In this document: positions 27,719-36,795 of the stretch, piece by piece
How positions within the stretch are numbered: the first letter of the stretch is position 1
Layout of the letters: each line of letters begins with the position of its first letter
NCBI GenBank assembly: GCA_903821695.1
Contig: CAIJLX010000081.1
Coordinates: 1 to 60,395 of the forward strand
Reading direction: 5' to 3'
Source of the DNA: an uncultured Alphaproteobacteria bacterium
Lineage (GTDB): Bacteria > Pseudomonadota > Alphaproteobacteria > Rickettsiales > CAIJLX01
DNA: 60,395 bases
Made by a program: the position numbers and the translations under genes
Notes under the pieces: generated by a model
Told to the model about the DNA's origin: nothing
Databases searched by the model: none
What the model saw: the letters and a program-made list of their open reading frames with translations, nothing else

Positions 27719-29205
27719 GAAAAAATATTCTGTTGGCCATGCTATGTGGGGTTTGTGCTGCGCTCGCACTTCCACCTTTCTTTTATTTGCCGCTCGCAAT
27801 CATTGCATTTAGCGGGCTCTATTTACTGCTCACCAAAGCAGAAAACCTAAAACAAAGTTTTTGGATAGGCTGGAGTTTTGGCTTCGCCCATCACGTCGTC
27901 GGGCTTTACTGGATTTCAAACGCACTACTCACCGACCCCGCACGTTTTGGCTGGATGATACCCTTTGCGATTTCACTGATTCCTGCCGCGCTTGCGATTT
28001 ATATTGGCCTAGTTGCCGTCGCATTTAAGCGCTTCTTTAAGCCGCAAATCGGCATCGTATTGTTTGCTACGTTATGGGTAATCGGCGAATGGCTACGCGC
28101 GCATTTATTTACAGGCTTTCCTTGGAATTTGATCGGTTATGCGTGGAATATTACCGATAGCACGATGCAGATCGCGAGTGTAATTGGCATTTATGGTTTG
28201 AGTTATCTGCTGATATTAGCCGCAACTGCACCTGTGCTTTTATTGCAGAAAAAATGGGCATTACCGGCAATTTGTTCACTCCTCATTCCACTGTGTATGC
28301 TGTGGTTCGGCGCAGACCGATTGCAACATGCTAACCAGAAAAATACGACTTTGCCGATTCATATTGTGCAAGCCAACATCTCACAAAATCATAAATGGGA
28401 TGAAGCGCGGATGGCGGATGGGCTGATGCTCTATCTCAAACTTTCGCGGCGTGCGCCTAGTGGCAGTGTCATTGTGTGGCCCGAAACGGCCGTGCCTTAT
28501 TTTTTACATGAAGATGAACGCATACAAAAAATGATTGCGCAGATGATCGGCAGCAAAACATTGATCACCGGCTCGCTGCGCATTCAGCGCTTGGGCGAGG
28601 ATGATTTTAATTTATGGAATTCGCTTGAAGTGATGCAAAAAGGTGAGATCGCCGGGTTTTACAATAAAAGCCGGTTGGTGCCGTTTGGCGAATATGTGCC
28701 GCTGCGAGCATTACTACCGTTCGTTGAAAAAATTACACATGGCAGCAAAGATTTTTCGCGCGGCGAAGGAGCAACCGTTACAACCGTGCCAGAAGTGCCC
28801 TCTTTTGAGCCACTTATTTGCTATGAAGTGATCTATCCCGACTATAGTCCCAAAACCGGGCAGGCCCGATGGTTAATAAATGTGACTAATGACGCCTGGT
28901 TTGGTTTAAGCAGCGGCCCGCACCAACATTTTGAAATGGCACGAATGCGTGCCGTGGAACAAGGCTTACCTATTGTAAGAGCAGCAAATACTGGCATTTC
29001 AGGGATTGTGGATGCTTATGGGCGGGTACAACTCTCGCTTACGCTTGGTGAACAGGGCGTTATTGACGGTTTTCTGCCGCCCCCGTCCTTGAAAACAACA
29101 ACTTACAGCCTATATGGTGATTTAGTAATTGGGTTATTAATGTTTGTTGGAATTATCCTAACAATATCTTTCCAAAAAATTAATAAACTTACAAAATTAG
29201 ATTGA
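27715..29205 (+). CDS. lnt: Apolipoprotein N-acyltransferase Lnt
   Basis: A 496-residue inner-membrane enzyme that adds the third acyl chain to lipoproteins after Lgt and LspA. About seven N-terminal helices precede a nitrilase-like periplasmic domain. The catalytic triad is visible: glutamate in WPETAVP, lysine in YNKSRLVPFGEYVP and cysteine in ICYEVIYP. It ends with one more membrane helix. It shares four bases with the corC end. The partner enzyme lgt is in this window at 35867-36655. Confidence 0.92.
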   Translation: MRKNILLAMLCGVCAALALPPFFYLPLAIIAFSGLYLLLTKAENLKQSFWIGWSFGFAHHVVGLYWISNALLTDPARFGWMIPFAISLIPAALAIYIGLVAVAFKRFFKPQIGIVLFATLWVIGEWLRAHLFTGFPWNLIGYAWNITDSTMQIASVIGIYGLSYLLILAATAPVLLLQKKWALPAICSLLIPLCMLWFGADRLQHANQKNTTLPIHIVQANISQNHKWDEARMADGLMLYLKLSRRAPSGSVIVWPETAVPYFLHEDERIQKMIAQMIGSKTLITGSLRIQRLGEDDFNLWNSLEVMQKGEIAGFYNKSRLVPFGEYVPLRALLPFVEKITHGSKDFSRGEGATVTTVPEVPSFEPLICYEVIYPDYSPKTGQARWLINVTNDAWFGLSSGPHQHFEMARMRAVEQGLPIVRAANTGISGIVDAYGRVQLSLTLGEQGVIDGFLPPPSLKTTTYSLYGDLVIGLLMFVGIILTISFQKINKLTKLD

Positions 29206-29212
29206 AACTTTG

Positions 29213-29254
29213 TTGTAAAACACTACAGACTATTTATACCATTCTTAGTATAAA
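29213..29254 (+). promoter_or_regulatory. Promoter with overlapping dyad upstream of the XRE regulator
   Basis: A TTGTAA box (29213-29218) is 16 bases from TATACC (29235-29240). Over it lies a perfect 7-base inverted repeat TTTATAC-N8-GTATAAA (29233-29239 and 29248-29254), of a size that a helix-turn-helix dimer could bind. The gene starts at 29282. Autoregulation by the adjacent XRE protein is inference. Confidence 0.45.
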
Positions 29255-29281
29255 ATAAGCACCATTTAAAGGAACAAAATC

Positions 29282-29674
29282 ATGCCACATTCAGTGGATA
29301 TTTACGTTGGCCAGAGATTACGTTTACGCCGCAGTATGCTGGGGATGAGCCAGGAGCAACTGGGAAGTGCAACCGGCATTACATTCCAGCAAGTGCAGAA
29401 ATATGAACGCGGGATTAATCGTATGGGTGCGAGCCGTCTTTATGATTTCTCGAAAATTCTGTCGACGCCGATTTCGTATTTCTTCGAAGGCTTTACCGAT
29501 AGCAACAAAACCGCCGTTGCCGAATCCGGTGCGCCTGCTTACGAAGTGGAAGCAATGACAGGCAAAGACACAATGGCGCTGGTGCGTGCATTCAGTGAAA
29601 TTAAAAACCCAAAAGTCCGCCGCCAAGTGTTGCAGCTCGCGCGTTCGCTCGCTGGAAAAGAACTTCAGGATTAG
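29282..29674 (+). CDS. XRE-family transcriptional regulator (alphaproteobacterial type)
   Basis: A 130-residue DNA-binding protein with an N-terminal helix-turn-helix (about residues 9-65: GQRLRLRRSMLGMSQEQLG then TGITFQQVQKYERG) and a short C-terminal segment. It belongs to a common alphaproteobacterial group often placed after lnt. AAAGGA stands eight bases before the ATG. The dyad over its promoter may be its own operator. Its stop overlaps that of convergent mrp by two bases. Confidence 0.88.
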   Translation: MPHSVDIYVGQRLRLRRSMLGMSQEQLGSATGITFQQVQKYERGINRMGASRLYDFSKILSTPISYFFEGFTDSNKTAVAESGAPAYEVEAMTGKDTMALVRAFSEIKNPKVRRQVLQLARSLAGKELQD

Positions 29675-30705
29675 ACGATTTTTGCAGCGATTTGCTGCAT
29701 GATGCCGTTTTTAAGCGCGAACGGTTCACCACTATCTCCGCCTTGCGAAATTGCGGCATCAATTGGTAATTGACCTAGGAATGGAAGTCCTAATTTCTTG
29801 CTTAAATTTTGTGCGCCTTCTTTGCCGAAGGGGTAATGGCGTGTGCCAGAGGTTTCGAAATAACTCATATTTTCGATCATGCCGAGAATCGGGATATGCA
29901 GTTTCTCAAACATTCCAATCGCTTTTTTAACATCGAGCAATGCCACCTCCTGCGGAGTAGAAACAATTACCACGCCATTCACTTCAAAATTCTGCGCGAT
30001 ACTTAAATGAATATCGCCCGTGCCAGGTGGCATATCGATTACTAATATATCCAGCTCTCCCCAAGCCGCCCCACGGAATAATTGCGTAAGTGCTTTCGAC
30101 ACCATCGGCCCACGCCAGACCGTTGGCGTATTTTCATCCAGCAATAATCCCATCGACATGAGTTTGACGCCATGGCGCATAGGCGGAATCATTTGGTTAT
30201 CGACAATCTCCGGCTTTTCTTTCAGCCCCAACATTTTCGCGAGCGACGGACCATATATATCTGCATCCACCAACCCCACACGTAATCCTTGCTGCGCAAA
30301 CGCAACCGCAAGATTCGCCGCGACCGTTGATTTGCCCACGCCACCTTTACCAGATGCAACCGCAATAATCCGTTTCACACCCGCCAGCGGTTTAGGTGTT
30401 GGCGGCGGCGGAACATTTTTTGGTTCACGCGCGCCGATACGAATCGGGCTGATATGACCAGTGAGTGCCACTAATACTTCCGTACCAAATGTATTTTTAA
30501 TATTTGTCTCCGCCTGCATCCGCAAACTTTCCGCCTGCGTCGCATCCAAATTCGCAGCTTTCGGAATCTCGAGTGCGAAACCAATTTTTCCTTCGCGGAT
30601 GACGAACGAGGAAACCATTCCGGCGGAGACGATATCTTCGCCTGTCGGGGTTTTAATATTTTGGAGAATTGCCTCAATCTCGGTTTTCTGCGGTAATCGT
30701 GTCAT
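29671..30705 (-). CDS. mrp: Mrp/ApbC-type Fe-S cluster carrier ATPase
   Basis: A 344-residue Mrp/Nbp35-type P-loop NTPase that carries and inserts iron-sulfur clusters. The N-terminal MIP18-like domain (residues 1-90) is joined by a proline-rich linker (PPPPTPKPL) to the ATPase domain with the deviant Walker A SGKGGVGKST and DMPPGTGDIHL. The C-terminal CxxC that bridges a cluster in many homologues is absent: MSYFETSGTRHYPFG stands where MSYF-CPHCG is usual. The start is ATG 30703-30705, divergent from hflK. Confidence 0.88.
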   Translation of the reverse strand: MTRLPQKTEIEAILQNIKTPTGEDIVSAGMVSSFVIREGKIGFALEIPKAANLDATQAESLRMQAETNIKNTFGTEVLVALTGHISPIRIGAREPKNVPPPPTPKPLAGVKRIIAVASGKGGVGKSTVAANLAVAFAQQGLRVGLVDADIYGPSLAKMLGLKEKPEIVDNQMIPPMRHGVKLMSMGLLLDENTPTVWRGPMVSKALTQLFRGAAWGELDILVIDMPPGTGDIHLSIAQNFEVNGVVIVSTPQEVALLDVKKAIGMFEKLHIPILGMIENMSYFETSGTRHYPFGKEGAQNLSKKLGLPFLGQLPIDAAISQGGDSGEPFALKNGIMQQIAAKIV

Positions 30706-30733
30706 TGCAATACGCCTCGGATGTGGCTATAAC
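30705..30733 (+). promoter_or_regulatory. Probable sigma-70 promoter for hflK-hflC-degP
   Basis: TTGCAA (30705-30710), a 17-base spacer and TATAAC (30728-30733) give a near-consensus promoter about 30 bases before the hflK ATG. AAGGA follows for translation. The upstream box overlaps the mrp start codon. Confidence 0.5.
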
Positions 30734-30762
30734 CCGAAGCAACACTTTGTTCAAGGAATGCG

Positions 30763-31860
30763 ATGAGTTGGGGCAAAAACGATCAGACACCGAATCCTTG
30801 GGGAAATTTACCCTCTGGCGGTAGCGGCAATAATAATCAACCTCCTGATTTTGAGGAAATGCTACGCCGTGGGCAGGATCAATTTAAACGCATGTTCGAT
30901 GGCGGCGGTAGCGGTGACTCCGCTCGCTTGATCGGCATTGCGGTTGTTGTGTTGATCACCATGTGGTTTTTCACCGGCATTTATAAAATCGAACCGGAAG
31001 AGCAAGGCGTCATCTTACATTTCGGCGCCTTCCACCGTATCGCCGAGCCAGGTTTGAATTATCATTTGCCAATGCCAATCGAAAAAGTGATCAAAATTCC
31101 CGTCACCCGAGTTGAGCGCGTTGAAGTCGGCACCCGTACCTCTGTTGGCCGCACAACCAATGCTACCACCCGCAAAGTGCCCGAAGAAAGCTTGATGCTC
31201 ACTGGCGATGAAAACATCGTCGATATCGATTTCGAGGTACAATGGAAAGTACGTGAACCTGGCAAATTCATCTTTAACGTCCGCGACCCGGAACTCACCG
31301 TAAAAAGCGTTTCCGAAAGCGCGATGCGCGAAGTCGTCGGCCGCACACCGATTGCATCCGCCCTTACGGAAGGCCGTGGTTCGATTGAGTTAGAAGCTAA
31401 AAACATCATCCAGCATGTGCTCGATAAATATAATATGGGCATTGATATCGTCCGCCTGCAAATGCGCGAAGTGCAGCCGCCAGATGCTGTGATTGACGCT
31501 TTCCGCGACGTGCAAACCGCCCGCGCCGACCGCGAACGTGCCCGCAACGAAGCCGAAACCTATCGTAATGATATTATTCCCCGCGCGCGTGGTGATGCTG
31601 AAAAAATCATTCAAGATGCCGAAGCCTATCAGCAACAAGTCGTCGCCAAAGCCCAAGGTGAGGCCGGCCGCTTTATCTCGGTCTATGATAAATATAAGCT
31701 CGCGAAAGATATCACTCGCCGCCGCCTCTATTTGGAAACGATGGAAGATTTGCTGAAAGGCATGAGCAAAGTCATCGTCGACCGCAAAGCAACCAGCGGT
31801 GGCGTGGTGCCTTACATGCCGCTCAATGAGCTCAAACCAAAGCCGGTACCTGCGCAATGA
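30763..31860 (+). CDS. hflK: HflK, membrane protease modulator (SPFH/prohibitin family)
   Basis: A 365-residue inner-membrane SPFH protein that with HflC forms a ring regulating the FtsH protease. The N-terminus is glycine and asparagine rich (MSWGKNDQTPNPWGNLPSGG); one membrane helix (about residues 55-72) is followed by the SPFH domain with EEQGVILHFGAFHRIAEPGL and a long C-terminal coiled coil. AAGGA precedes the ATG. The TGA overlaps hflC (ATGA). Confidence 0.93.
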   Translation: MSWGKNDQTPNPWGNLPSGGSGNNNQPPDFEEMLRRGQDQFKRMFDGGGSGDSARLIGIAVVVLITMWFFTGIYKIEPEEQGVILHFGAFHRIAEPGLNYHLPMPIEKVIKIPVTRVERVEVGTRTSVGRTTNATTRKVPEESLMLTGDENIVDIDFEVQWKVREPGKFIFNVRDPELTVKSVSESAMREVVGRTPIASALTEGRGSIELEAKNIIQHVLDKYNMGIDIVRLQMREVQPPDAVIDAFRDVQTARADRERARNEAETYRNDIIPRARGDAEKIIQDAEAYQQQVVAKAQGEAGRFISVYDKYKLAKDITRRRLYLETMEDLLKGMSKVIVDRKATSGGVVPYMPLNELKPKPVPAQ

Positions 31861-32714
31861 AACCCATCTATTTGATTTTAGCCTTCATCTGCTTTTTGCT
31901 CCTGAACGGCTCGATGTTCATCCTCGACCAACGCGAACAAGCGTTAGTCGTGCAGTTTGGTCAGCCGATGCGTGTCGTGCGTGAACCAGGACTCCATTTT
32001 AAAATTCCTTTCGCGCAGGATTTGATCGTATTTGATAAACGCGTATTGGATTTAAATGCCGATCCGAAAGAGCTGATCGCGGCAGATCAAAAACGTTTGA
32101 TCGTCGATTCCTTCGCCAAATACCGCATCGTCGACCCGCTCAAATTCTACCAAACCGTGCGCAACGAAGCCGGCATGCGTGTTCGTTTGAATGCAATTCT
32201 GGATTCCCGTTTGCGTGAAGTATTAGGTAGCGTTCCACTGCAAGCCTTGCTCACCGGCGAACGTGAAAAAATCATGCAGGACATCAAACAAAAAGTGAAC
32301 CAGGAAGCCAAGAGCTTCGGCATTGATGTGGTCGATGTGCGCATCATGCGCGCCGATTTGCCACCGACCAACAGCGAAGCGATTTTCCTGCGCATGCAGA
32401 CCGAGCGCCAGCGTGAAGCGAAAGAGTTCCGTGCGCAAGGGGCGGAAGAAAGCCAGCGTATTCGCTCACGTGCGGATAAAGAACGCACCATCATTTTAGC
32501 AGAAGCCCAGAAGCAATCGAGCCTGCTGCGCGGTGCGGGCGAAGGAAAATCGACCGAAATTTATACCGAAGCCTATAGCCGCGATCCGGAATTCTACCGT
32601 TTCTATCGCACGCTGCAGGCTTACCGCGAAACCTTGAAAAACACCGATACCACGCTTATTTTGAGCCAAGATTCGGAATTCTTAAAATTCTTCAATGATC
32701 TGACAGGAAAATAA
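31857..32714 (+). CDS. hflC: HflC, membrane protease modulator (SPFH/prohibitin family)
   Basis: A 285-residue partner of HflK. One N-terminal membrane helix (residues 4-22) is followed by the SPFH domain with REQALVVQFGQPMRVV and a charged coiled coil (RQREAKEFRAQGAEESQRI). The ending SQDSEFLKFFNDLTGK is typical. Its start overlaps hflK and its stop overlaps degP by one base, so the three genes form one transcription unit. Confidence 0.94.
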   Translation: MKPIYLILAFICFLLLNGSMFILDQREQALVVQFGQPMRVVREPGLHFKIPFAQDLIVFDKRVLDLNADPKELIAADQKRLIVDSFAKYRIVDPLKFYQTVRNEAGMRVRLNAILDSRLREVLGSVPLQALLTGEREKIMQDIKQKVNQEAKSFGIDVVDVRIMRADLPPTNSEAIFLRMQTERQREAKEFRAQGAEESQRIRSRADKERTIILAEAQKQSSLLRGAGEGKSTEIYTEAYSRDPEFYRFYRTLQAYRETLKNTDTTLILSQDSEFLKFFNDLTGK

Positions 32715-34144
32715 TGATGCGCGCTTTTGGTTTGTTTCTGGTTGGACTTTTTTTCAGCTCCGCTGCTCTCGCCCAACCAACGCCAGATGGATTCGCTGAT
32801 CTTTCGGCGAAATTGATCCCTGCCGTCGTCAATATTTCGACCATGCAAAAAATCGTGAAAGACGATGAAAATGCGAAAGAGGGCCCGATGCAGCCCCTGC
32901 CGCCTGGGCATCCGATGCAAGATTTCAACGAATTCTTCAAAAATTTCATGCAGCCGCCAGAAGACCGCGACGTCACCTCGCTCGGCTCCGGCTTTATCGT
33001 TGATCCTTCGGGCATCATCGTGACTAACAACCACGTCATCGCCGATGCCGAAGAAATCACCGTCTCGCTCGATGACAACTCGCAATACAAAGCAACCGTC
33101 ATTGGCAAAGACAGCAAAACCGATCTCGCCGTACTCAAAATCAACGCCGGCAAACCACTGCCTTATGTCAGCTTCGGCGAATCGGACGGCATCCGCGTCG
33201 GTGATTGGGTGATTGCAATTGGTAACCCATACGGCCTCGGCGGCACCGTAACCGCTGGCATCATTTCCGCCCGTGCGCGTGATATTAACGCCGGTCCGTT
33301 CGATGATTTCTTACAGACCGATGCCGCGATCAACCGCGGAAATTCCGGTGGCCCAATGTTTAATATGAAGGGCGAAGTCGTCGGCATCAACACTGCGATT
33401 TTCTCGCCAACCGGCGGCAGCGTAGGCATTGGCTTTGCCGTTCCTTCCTCACTCGCGGAACCCATCATCAAACAACTGCGCGAAGGCAAAAAAATTACGC
33501 GTGGGTGGTTGGGCGTCAAAATACAAGCTGTCTCGCCTGAGATTGCGGAAAGCCTCGGCATGAAAGAGCCGAAAGGCGCATTGGTTGTCGGCATGACGCC
33601 AAACAGCCCAGCTAAAAAAGCGAAAATCGAGAGCGGTGACGTGATCGTGCGCTTTAACGGCAAAGAAATCGACACCATGCGCAAACTGCCACGTGTTGTC
33701 GCGGAAACGCCAATCGGCAAAGAAGTCGATATCGAAGTGGTGCGTAACGGCAAGGTGAAAAAGCTCGAAGTGACCGTCGGCAAAATGGATGAATCGGAAG
33801 AGAAGAAACCGGCTGAAGAAAAGCCATCTGAAGCGCCAGCTCGTAAAGGCGAAACCGTGCTTGATATGCAGCTGACACCTATCACCGATGAAATCCGCAG
33901 TGAATATGGCCTAGCTGCCAGCGCTCGCGGCATCCTCGTCATGGAAATGAAAGAAGGCTCGGTCGCGCAGAAAAAAGGCATCGAAGCCGGGGATGTGATC
34001 GTCGAGGCAGGCCAAAAGCCAATGCGCACCGTCGCTGATTTCAAAGACGCGATCACTTACGTCAAAGACATGAAACGTAAATCGATCCTGCTTTATCTGC
34101 TACGCGACGGCGAAACGCTGTTTATGGCCTTGCCAATCGAATAG
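32714..34144 (+). CDS. degP: DegP/DegQ-like periplasmic serine endoprotease (Do family)
   Basis: A 476-residue periplasmic protease-chaperone degrading misfolded envelope proteins. A signal peptide (MMRAFGLFLVGLFFSSAALA) is followed by the trypsin-like domain with the triad histidine in NNHVIADAEE, aspartate in SKTDLAVLKI and serine in GNSGGPMFNM, then two PDZ domains (about residues 270-355 and 385-470) joined by a Lys/Glu/Pro-rich linker (EEKKPAEEKPSEAPARKGE). It is coupled to hflC by TAATG, a typical alphaproteobacterial order. Its end overlaps pgeF on the other strand by 23 bases. Confidence 0.93.
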   Translation: MMRAFGLFLVGLFFSSAALAQPTPDGFADLSAKLIPAVVNISTMQKIVKDDENAKEGPMQPLPPGHPMQDFNEFFKNFMQPPEDRDVTSLGSGFIVDPSGIIVTNNHVIADAEEITVSLDDNSQYKATVIGKDSKTDLAVLKINAGKPLPYVSFGESDGIRVGDWVIAIGNPYGLGGTVTAGIISARARDINAGPFDDFLQTDAAINRGNSGGPMFNMKGEVVGINTAIFSPTGGSVGIGFAVPSSLAEPIIKQLREGKKITRGWLGVKIQAVSPEIAESLGMKEPKGALVVGMTPNSPAKKAKIESGDVIVRFNGKEIDTMRKLPRVVAETPIGKEVDIEVVRNGKVKKLEVTVGKMDESEEKKPAEEKPSEAPARKGETVLDMQLTPITDEIRSEYGLAASARGILVMEMKEGSVAQKKGIEAGDVIVEAGQKPMRTVADFKDAITYVKDMKRKSILLYLLRDGETLFMALPIE

Positions 34145-34892
34145 CCGAAAGGCCGTTACCAAATCCGGTTTCACCTTGCAGAAATGCGCGCCGGCAGCTG
34201 AAAAACTGGTGGGGGTTACTGCACGTATCGATTTCAATATCCGCGATATTACCAACACCTGCTTTGAGCAACCGCGTTTTGACATAGCCGGGTAGATCGA
34301 ACATGAAATGAGTGTGTTTTGAAGTCGGCATGAAAAATGATTTGCTGGAAGCATCTTCGGTTATAAACCGCTCAACATATTCCGTGCCCACTTCATAGGA
34401 AGCCTGGCGGATGCAAGCGCCGATGCAGGTATCGATATGCTTGCGGTTGGCACCTAGTTTTTCCATTGCGGCAATCGTGTTTTCGACAACGCCATAGAGC
34501 GCACCCTTCCAGCCTGCATGCGCAGCGCCGATGATGTTTGCTTGTGCATCATGGAATAAAATGGGCACGCAATCAGCAGTTAATACACCAATGACCATAT
34601 CAGGATTTTTGGTGACTAGCGCATCGCCTTCTAAGCTACGTGGCAACACCGCATCCTCCACTACATGCACGATATTACTGTGAATTTGTTTGAGAATGGT
34701 GAGTGCGCCGAAAGAACTGCCAAGTGCTTCCATCGCCCGCTTTTGGTTCTCGCGGATATTTTCAACCACATCAAAACTGCTGCCACAATTGAGGCCGCCG
34801 AGATGGCCTTCGGTGACGCCGCCATTACGGGTAAAAAAACCGTGCGTGGTGGAAAGTGCACCAGTTAAAAACTCAACATTATTCGAAGCCAT
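34122..34892 (-). CDS. pgeF: PgeF-like multicopper-fold purine nucleoside phosphorylase (laccase domain, YfiH)
   Basis: A 256-residue DUF152 protein. Relatives were first called polyphenol oxidases and later shown to act on adenosine and other purine nucleosides, and in peptidoglycan fidelity. Zinc-binding residues are visible in LKQIHSN, LTADCVPIL and AAHAGWKGALYG; the motif CIGACIRQASYEVG and the ending DTCSNPHQFFSCRR are conserved. Its start overlaps midA by 14 bases; its end overlaps the convergent degP. Confidence 0.88.
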   Translation of the reverse strand: MASNNVEFLTGALSTTHGFFTRNGGVTEGHLGGLNCGSSFDVVENIRENQKRAMEALGSSFGALTILKQIHSNIVHVVEDAVLPRSLEGDALVTKNPDMVIGVLTADCVPILFHDAQANIIGAAHAGWKGALYGVVENTIAAMEKLGANRKHIDTCIGACIRQASYEVGTEYVERFITEDASSKSFFMPTSKHTHFMFDLPGYVKTRLLKAGVGNIADIEIDTCSNPHQFFSCRRAFLQGETGFGNGLSAIRLARP

Positions 34893-35886
34893 GTGGAAAT
34901 ATTCCTCTGGGATGGGTGGCGCAAAATACTTTGAACAACGTGCCCATTTGGGTGGGGGAAATCAAGCGTTCTAGCGCTGAATCGAGTTCGGCTTTTTGGG
35001 CGGCGGTTGCACGTTCGGCGAGTCTTTTATGGCGGGCGAGCACTTGCATTCGCTCTAAAAACAAACCTTGAGTAAGTAATGAAGAAGGCAGCAAACCAGC
35101 GGCTTTGAATTCTGCAGCGAGTGTTGCGAAATCGACTAGAGCGGTAAGATCAGCTTCACCGATATTATCGAATAATGGATGGTATTTATGGCTTTTTACG
35201 GCTTGAAGGGTGCCTTCAGGTGGGCAGGTTTCGGCGTAGCCGTAATCGATGAATAAACAGACACCGCCACCGCCCAGGATGAGTCTCGCACATTCGCGGG
35301 CGATTAATGAAGCGCCGGGGCATTCTTCGCGGATGGTGCCTTTGCCGATGAAGCAGAGTTCGTCGCCATGCAGGCCGATGCGGCGTTCCACATCGCCGAT
35401 CATTTGGTGGATCGGTAGCGCATCAAGGAATTCATTGCCGATGATGACGTTGAAGCGATCGGCTGGAATGGCGGAGAGATCGGGCTGCCAGGTGATGAAC
35501 TTATATTCCGCTAATGCTTTCTGCTGTAATTCAATCAGGCGGGGGCTGATTTCGACTAGCACCACTTCCATCTTCGCATGCATCTCTGGCACGTTACTGG
35601 TGGCACGCAGAATGTCTTGCATCAACGTGCCACGACCGGGGCCGCATTCGATTAAGCGTAATTTGTGGGCGCCGGAGCGGACCCAGTAATCGGCAATCCA
35701 GAGGCCGATCATTTCGCCGAAGACTTGCGAGATTTCGGGGGCAGTGGTGAAATCGCCGCCACGGCCGAACGGCTCGCGGGTGGTGTAATAACCGTATTTC
35801 GGGTCGTAGAGCGCGAGCTGCATGAATTGGGCGACGGAGATCGGCCCCGATTCGCGGATGAGGGTTTTAACGAGCTCGTCTAGCAT
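34879..35886 (-). CDS. MidA/NDUFAF7-like SAM-dependent methyltransferase
   Basis: A 335-residue class I methyltransferase of the DUF185/MidA family, whose mitochondrial member (NDUFAF7) dimethylates an arginine of complex I subunit NDUFS2. Motifs include the N-terminal FMQLALYDPKYGYYTTREPFG, FTTAPEISQVFGEMIG, the SAM-binding LRLIECGPGRGTLMQDIL and IIGNEFLDALPIHQ. It sits between lgt and pgeF with overlaps on both sides (20 and 14 bases). Complex I assembly is the likely role by homology. Confidence 0.88.
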   Translation of the reverse strand: MLDELVKTLIRESGPISVAQFMQLALYDPKYGYYTTREPFGRGGDFTTAPEISQVFGEMIGLWIADYWVRSGAHKLRLIECGPGRGTLMQDILRATSNVPEMHAKMEVVLVEISPRLIELQQKALAEYKFITWQPDLSAIPADRFNVIIGNEFLDALPIHQMIGDVERRIGLHGDELCFIGKGTIREECPGASLIARECARLILGGGGVCLFIDYGYAETCPPEGTLQAVKSHKYHPLFDNIGEADLTALVDFATLAAEFKAAGLLPSSLLTQGLFLERMQVLARHKRLAERATAAQKAELDSALERLISPTQMGTLFKVFCATHPRGIFPHGFE

Positions 35887-36655
35887 AGATAATCAGCGCG
35901 ATGCCGAAGAGGGCCATCGGGATGCATAAAATCTGGCCCATGGTCACTTGGCCAAAAATAAACCCAAGCTGCACATCCGGCTCGCGGTAGATTTCGGCAA
36001 TACTGCGGAAAACACCATAGCCGAATAAAAACAGGCCGCAGGTTGCACCACGATAATTGCGAATTTTAGTAAAGTGGAACAACAGGTTTAGGATAACAAA
36101 CAGCGAAAGCCCTTCGAGTGCGGCTTGATAAAGCTGGCTAGGGTGGCGTGGAATACCAAGTTCATCGCGTGGGAAAATCATCGCCCAGGGTACATCGCTT
36201 GCCCGACCATAAAGCTCACTATTGATGAAGTTAGCGATGCGGCCGAGGCAAAGCCCAATCGGCGCAACGCATGCAACACGATCCATCAATTGCCAATAAC
36301 TCACATGCGCTCTGCGGCACATCACATAAAACGCCGTGATCAAGCCCACCATACCGCCATGGAAACTCATGCCGCCTTGCCAAACTTTGAAGGCATCGAG
36401 TGGGTTTTCAATGTAATACGGCAAATTATAAAACAGCACATAGCCAAGCCGCCCGCCGAGTACGATGCCGAGGATCGCCCATAACATAATATCATCCCGC
36501 ATTTTTTGGTTCATCAGCGGCGGAATGCCGTTATCGAGCTTGAGCAGATACCACCAACCGAGCATGACACCAGCCAGATAGCTCAACGAATACCAGCGAA
36601 TGGCGATGGGGCCAAGTTCCACTAAAACAGGATCAATATGCGGATAAGGAATCAT
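35867..36655 (-). CDS. lgt: Prolipoprotein diacylglyceryl transferase Lgt
   Basis: A 262-residue polytopic enzyme that transfers diacylglyceryl from phosphatidylglycerol to the lipobox cysteine of prolipoproteins, the first step before LspA and Lnt. About seven helices are seen, with the signature GRIANFINSELYGRASDVPW, and FHGGMVG and RHPSQLYQAALEG. The start at 36655 gives the usual N-terminus MIPYPHIDPVLVELGPIAIR; a longer frame to 36685 is improbable. It heads the lgt-midA-pgeF operon. Confidence 0.93.
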   Translation of the reverse strand: MIPYPHIDPVLVELGPIAIRWYSLSYLAGVMLGWWYLLKLDNGIPPLMNQKMRDDIMLWAILGIVLGGRLGYVLFYNLPYYIENPLDAFKVWQGGMSFHGGMVGLITAFYVMCRRAHVSYWQLMDRVACVAPIGLCLGRIANFINSELYGRASDVPWAMIFPRDELGIPRHPSQLYQAALEGLSLFVILNLLFHFTKIRNYRGATCGLFLFGYGVFRSIAEIYREPDVQLGFIFGQVTMGQILCIPMALFGIALIIYARRAR

Positions 36656-36711
36656 ATGCCCCGCGAACGTAGCGAAGCAATCCACTTACTGCAACGATTG
36701 ATCAACCATTC

Positions 36712-36785
36712 GTCATCCCGACAAAGGCCGGGATCCACGGCAGGCCACATAAAGAAAGATGGATACCGGCCTACGCCGGTATGAC
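36712..36785. repeat. Palindromic intergenic repeat (REP/MITE-like)
   Basis: Two 26-base arms (36712-36737 and 36760-36785) are imperfect inverted copies of each other, of the type GTCATCCCG-GGCCGGGATCCA, with internal smaller palindromes CCCGACAAAGGCCGGG and ACCGGCCTACGCCGGT. Such GTCAT-CCGG palindromes are scattered through many alphaproteobacterial genomes. It fills the gap between hldD and lgt and could act as a transcription terminator or mRNA-stabilising stem. No other copy was seen in this window. Confidence 0.7.
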
Positions 36786-36795
36786 AGAGTGAAAA

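Noticed and set aside
33163-34056. 297-codon frame opposite degP
   Set aside because: Antisense to a well-supported protease; composition (Ser/Pro/Arg rich) is typical of shadow frames in a biased coding strand.
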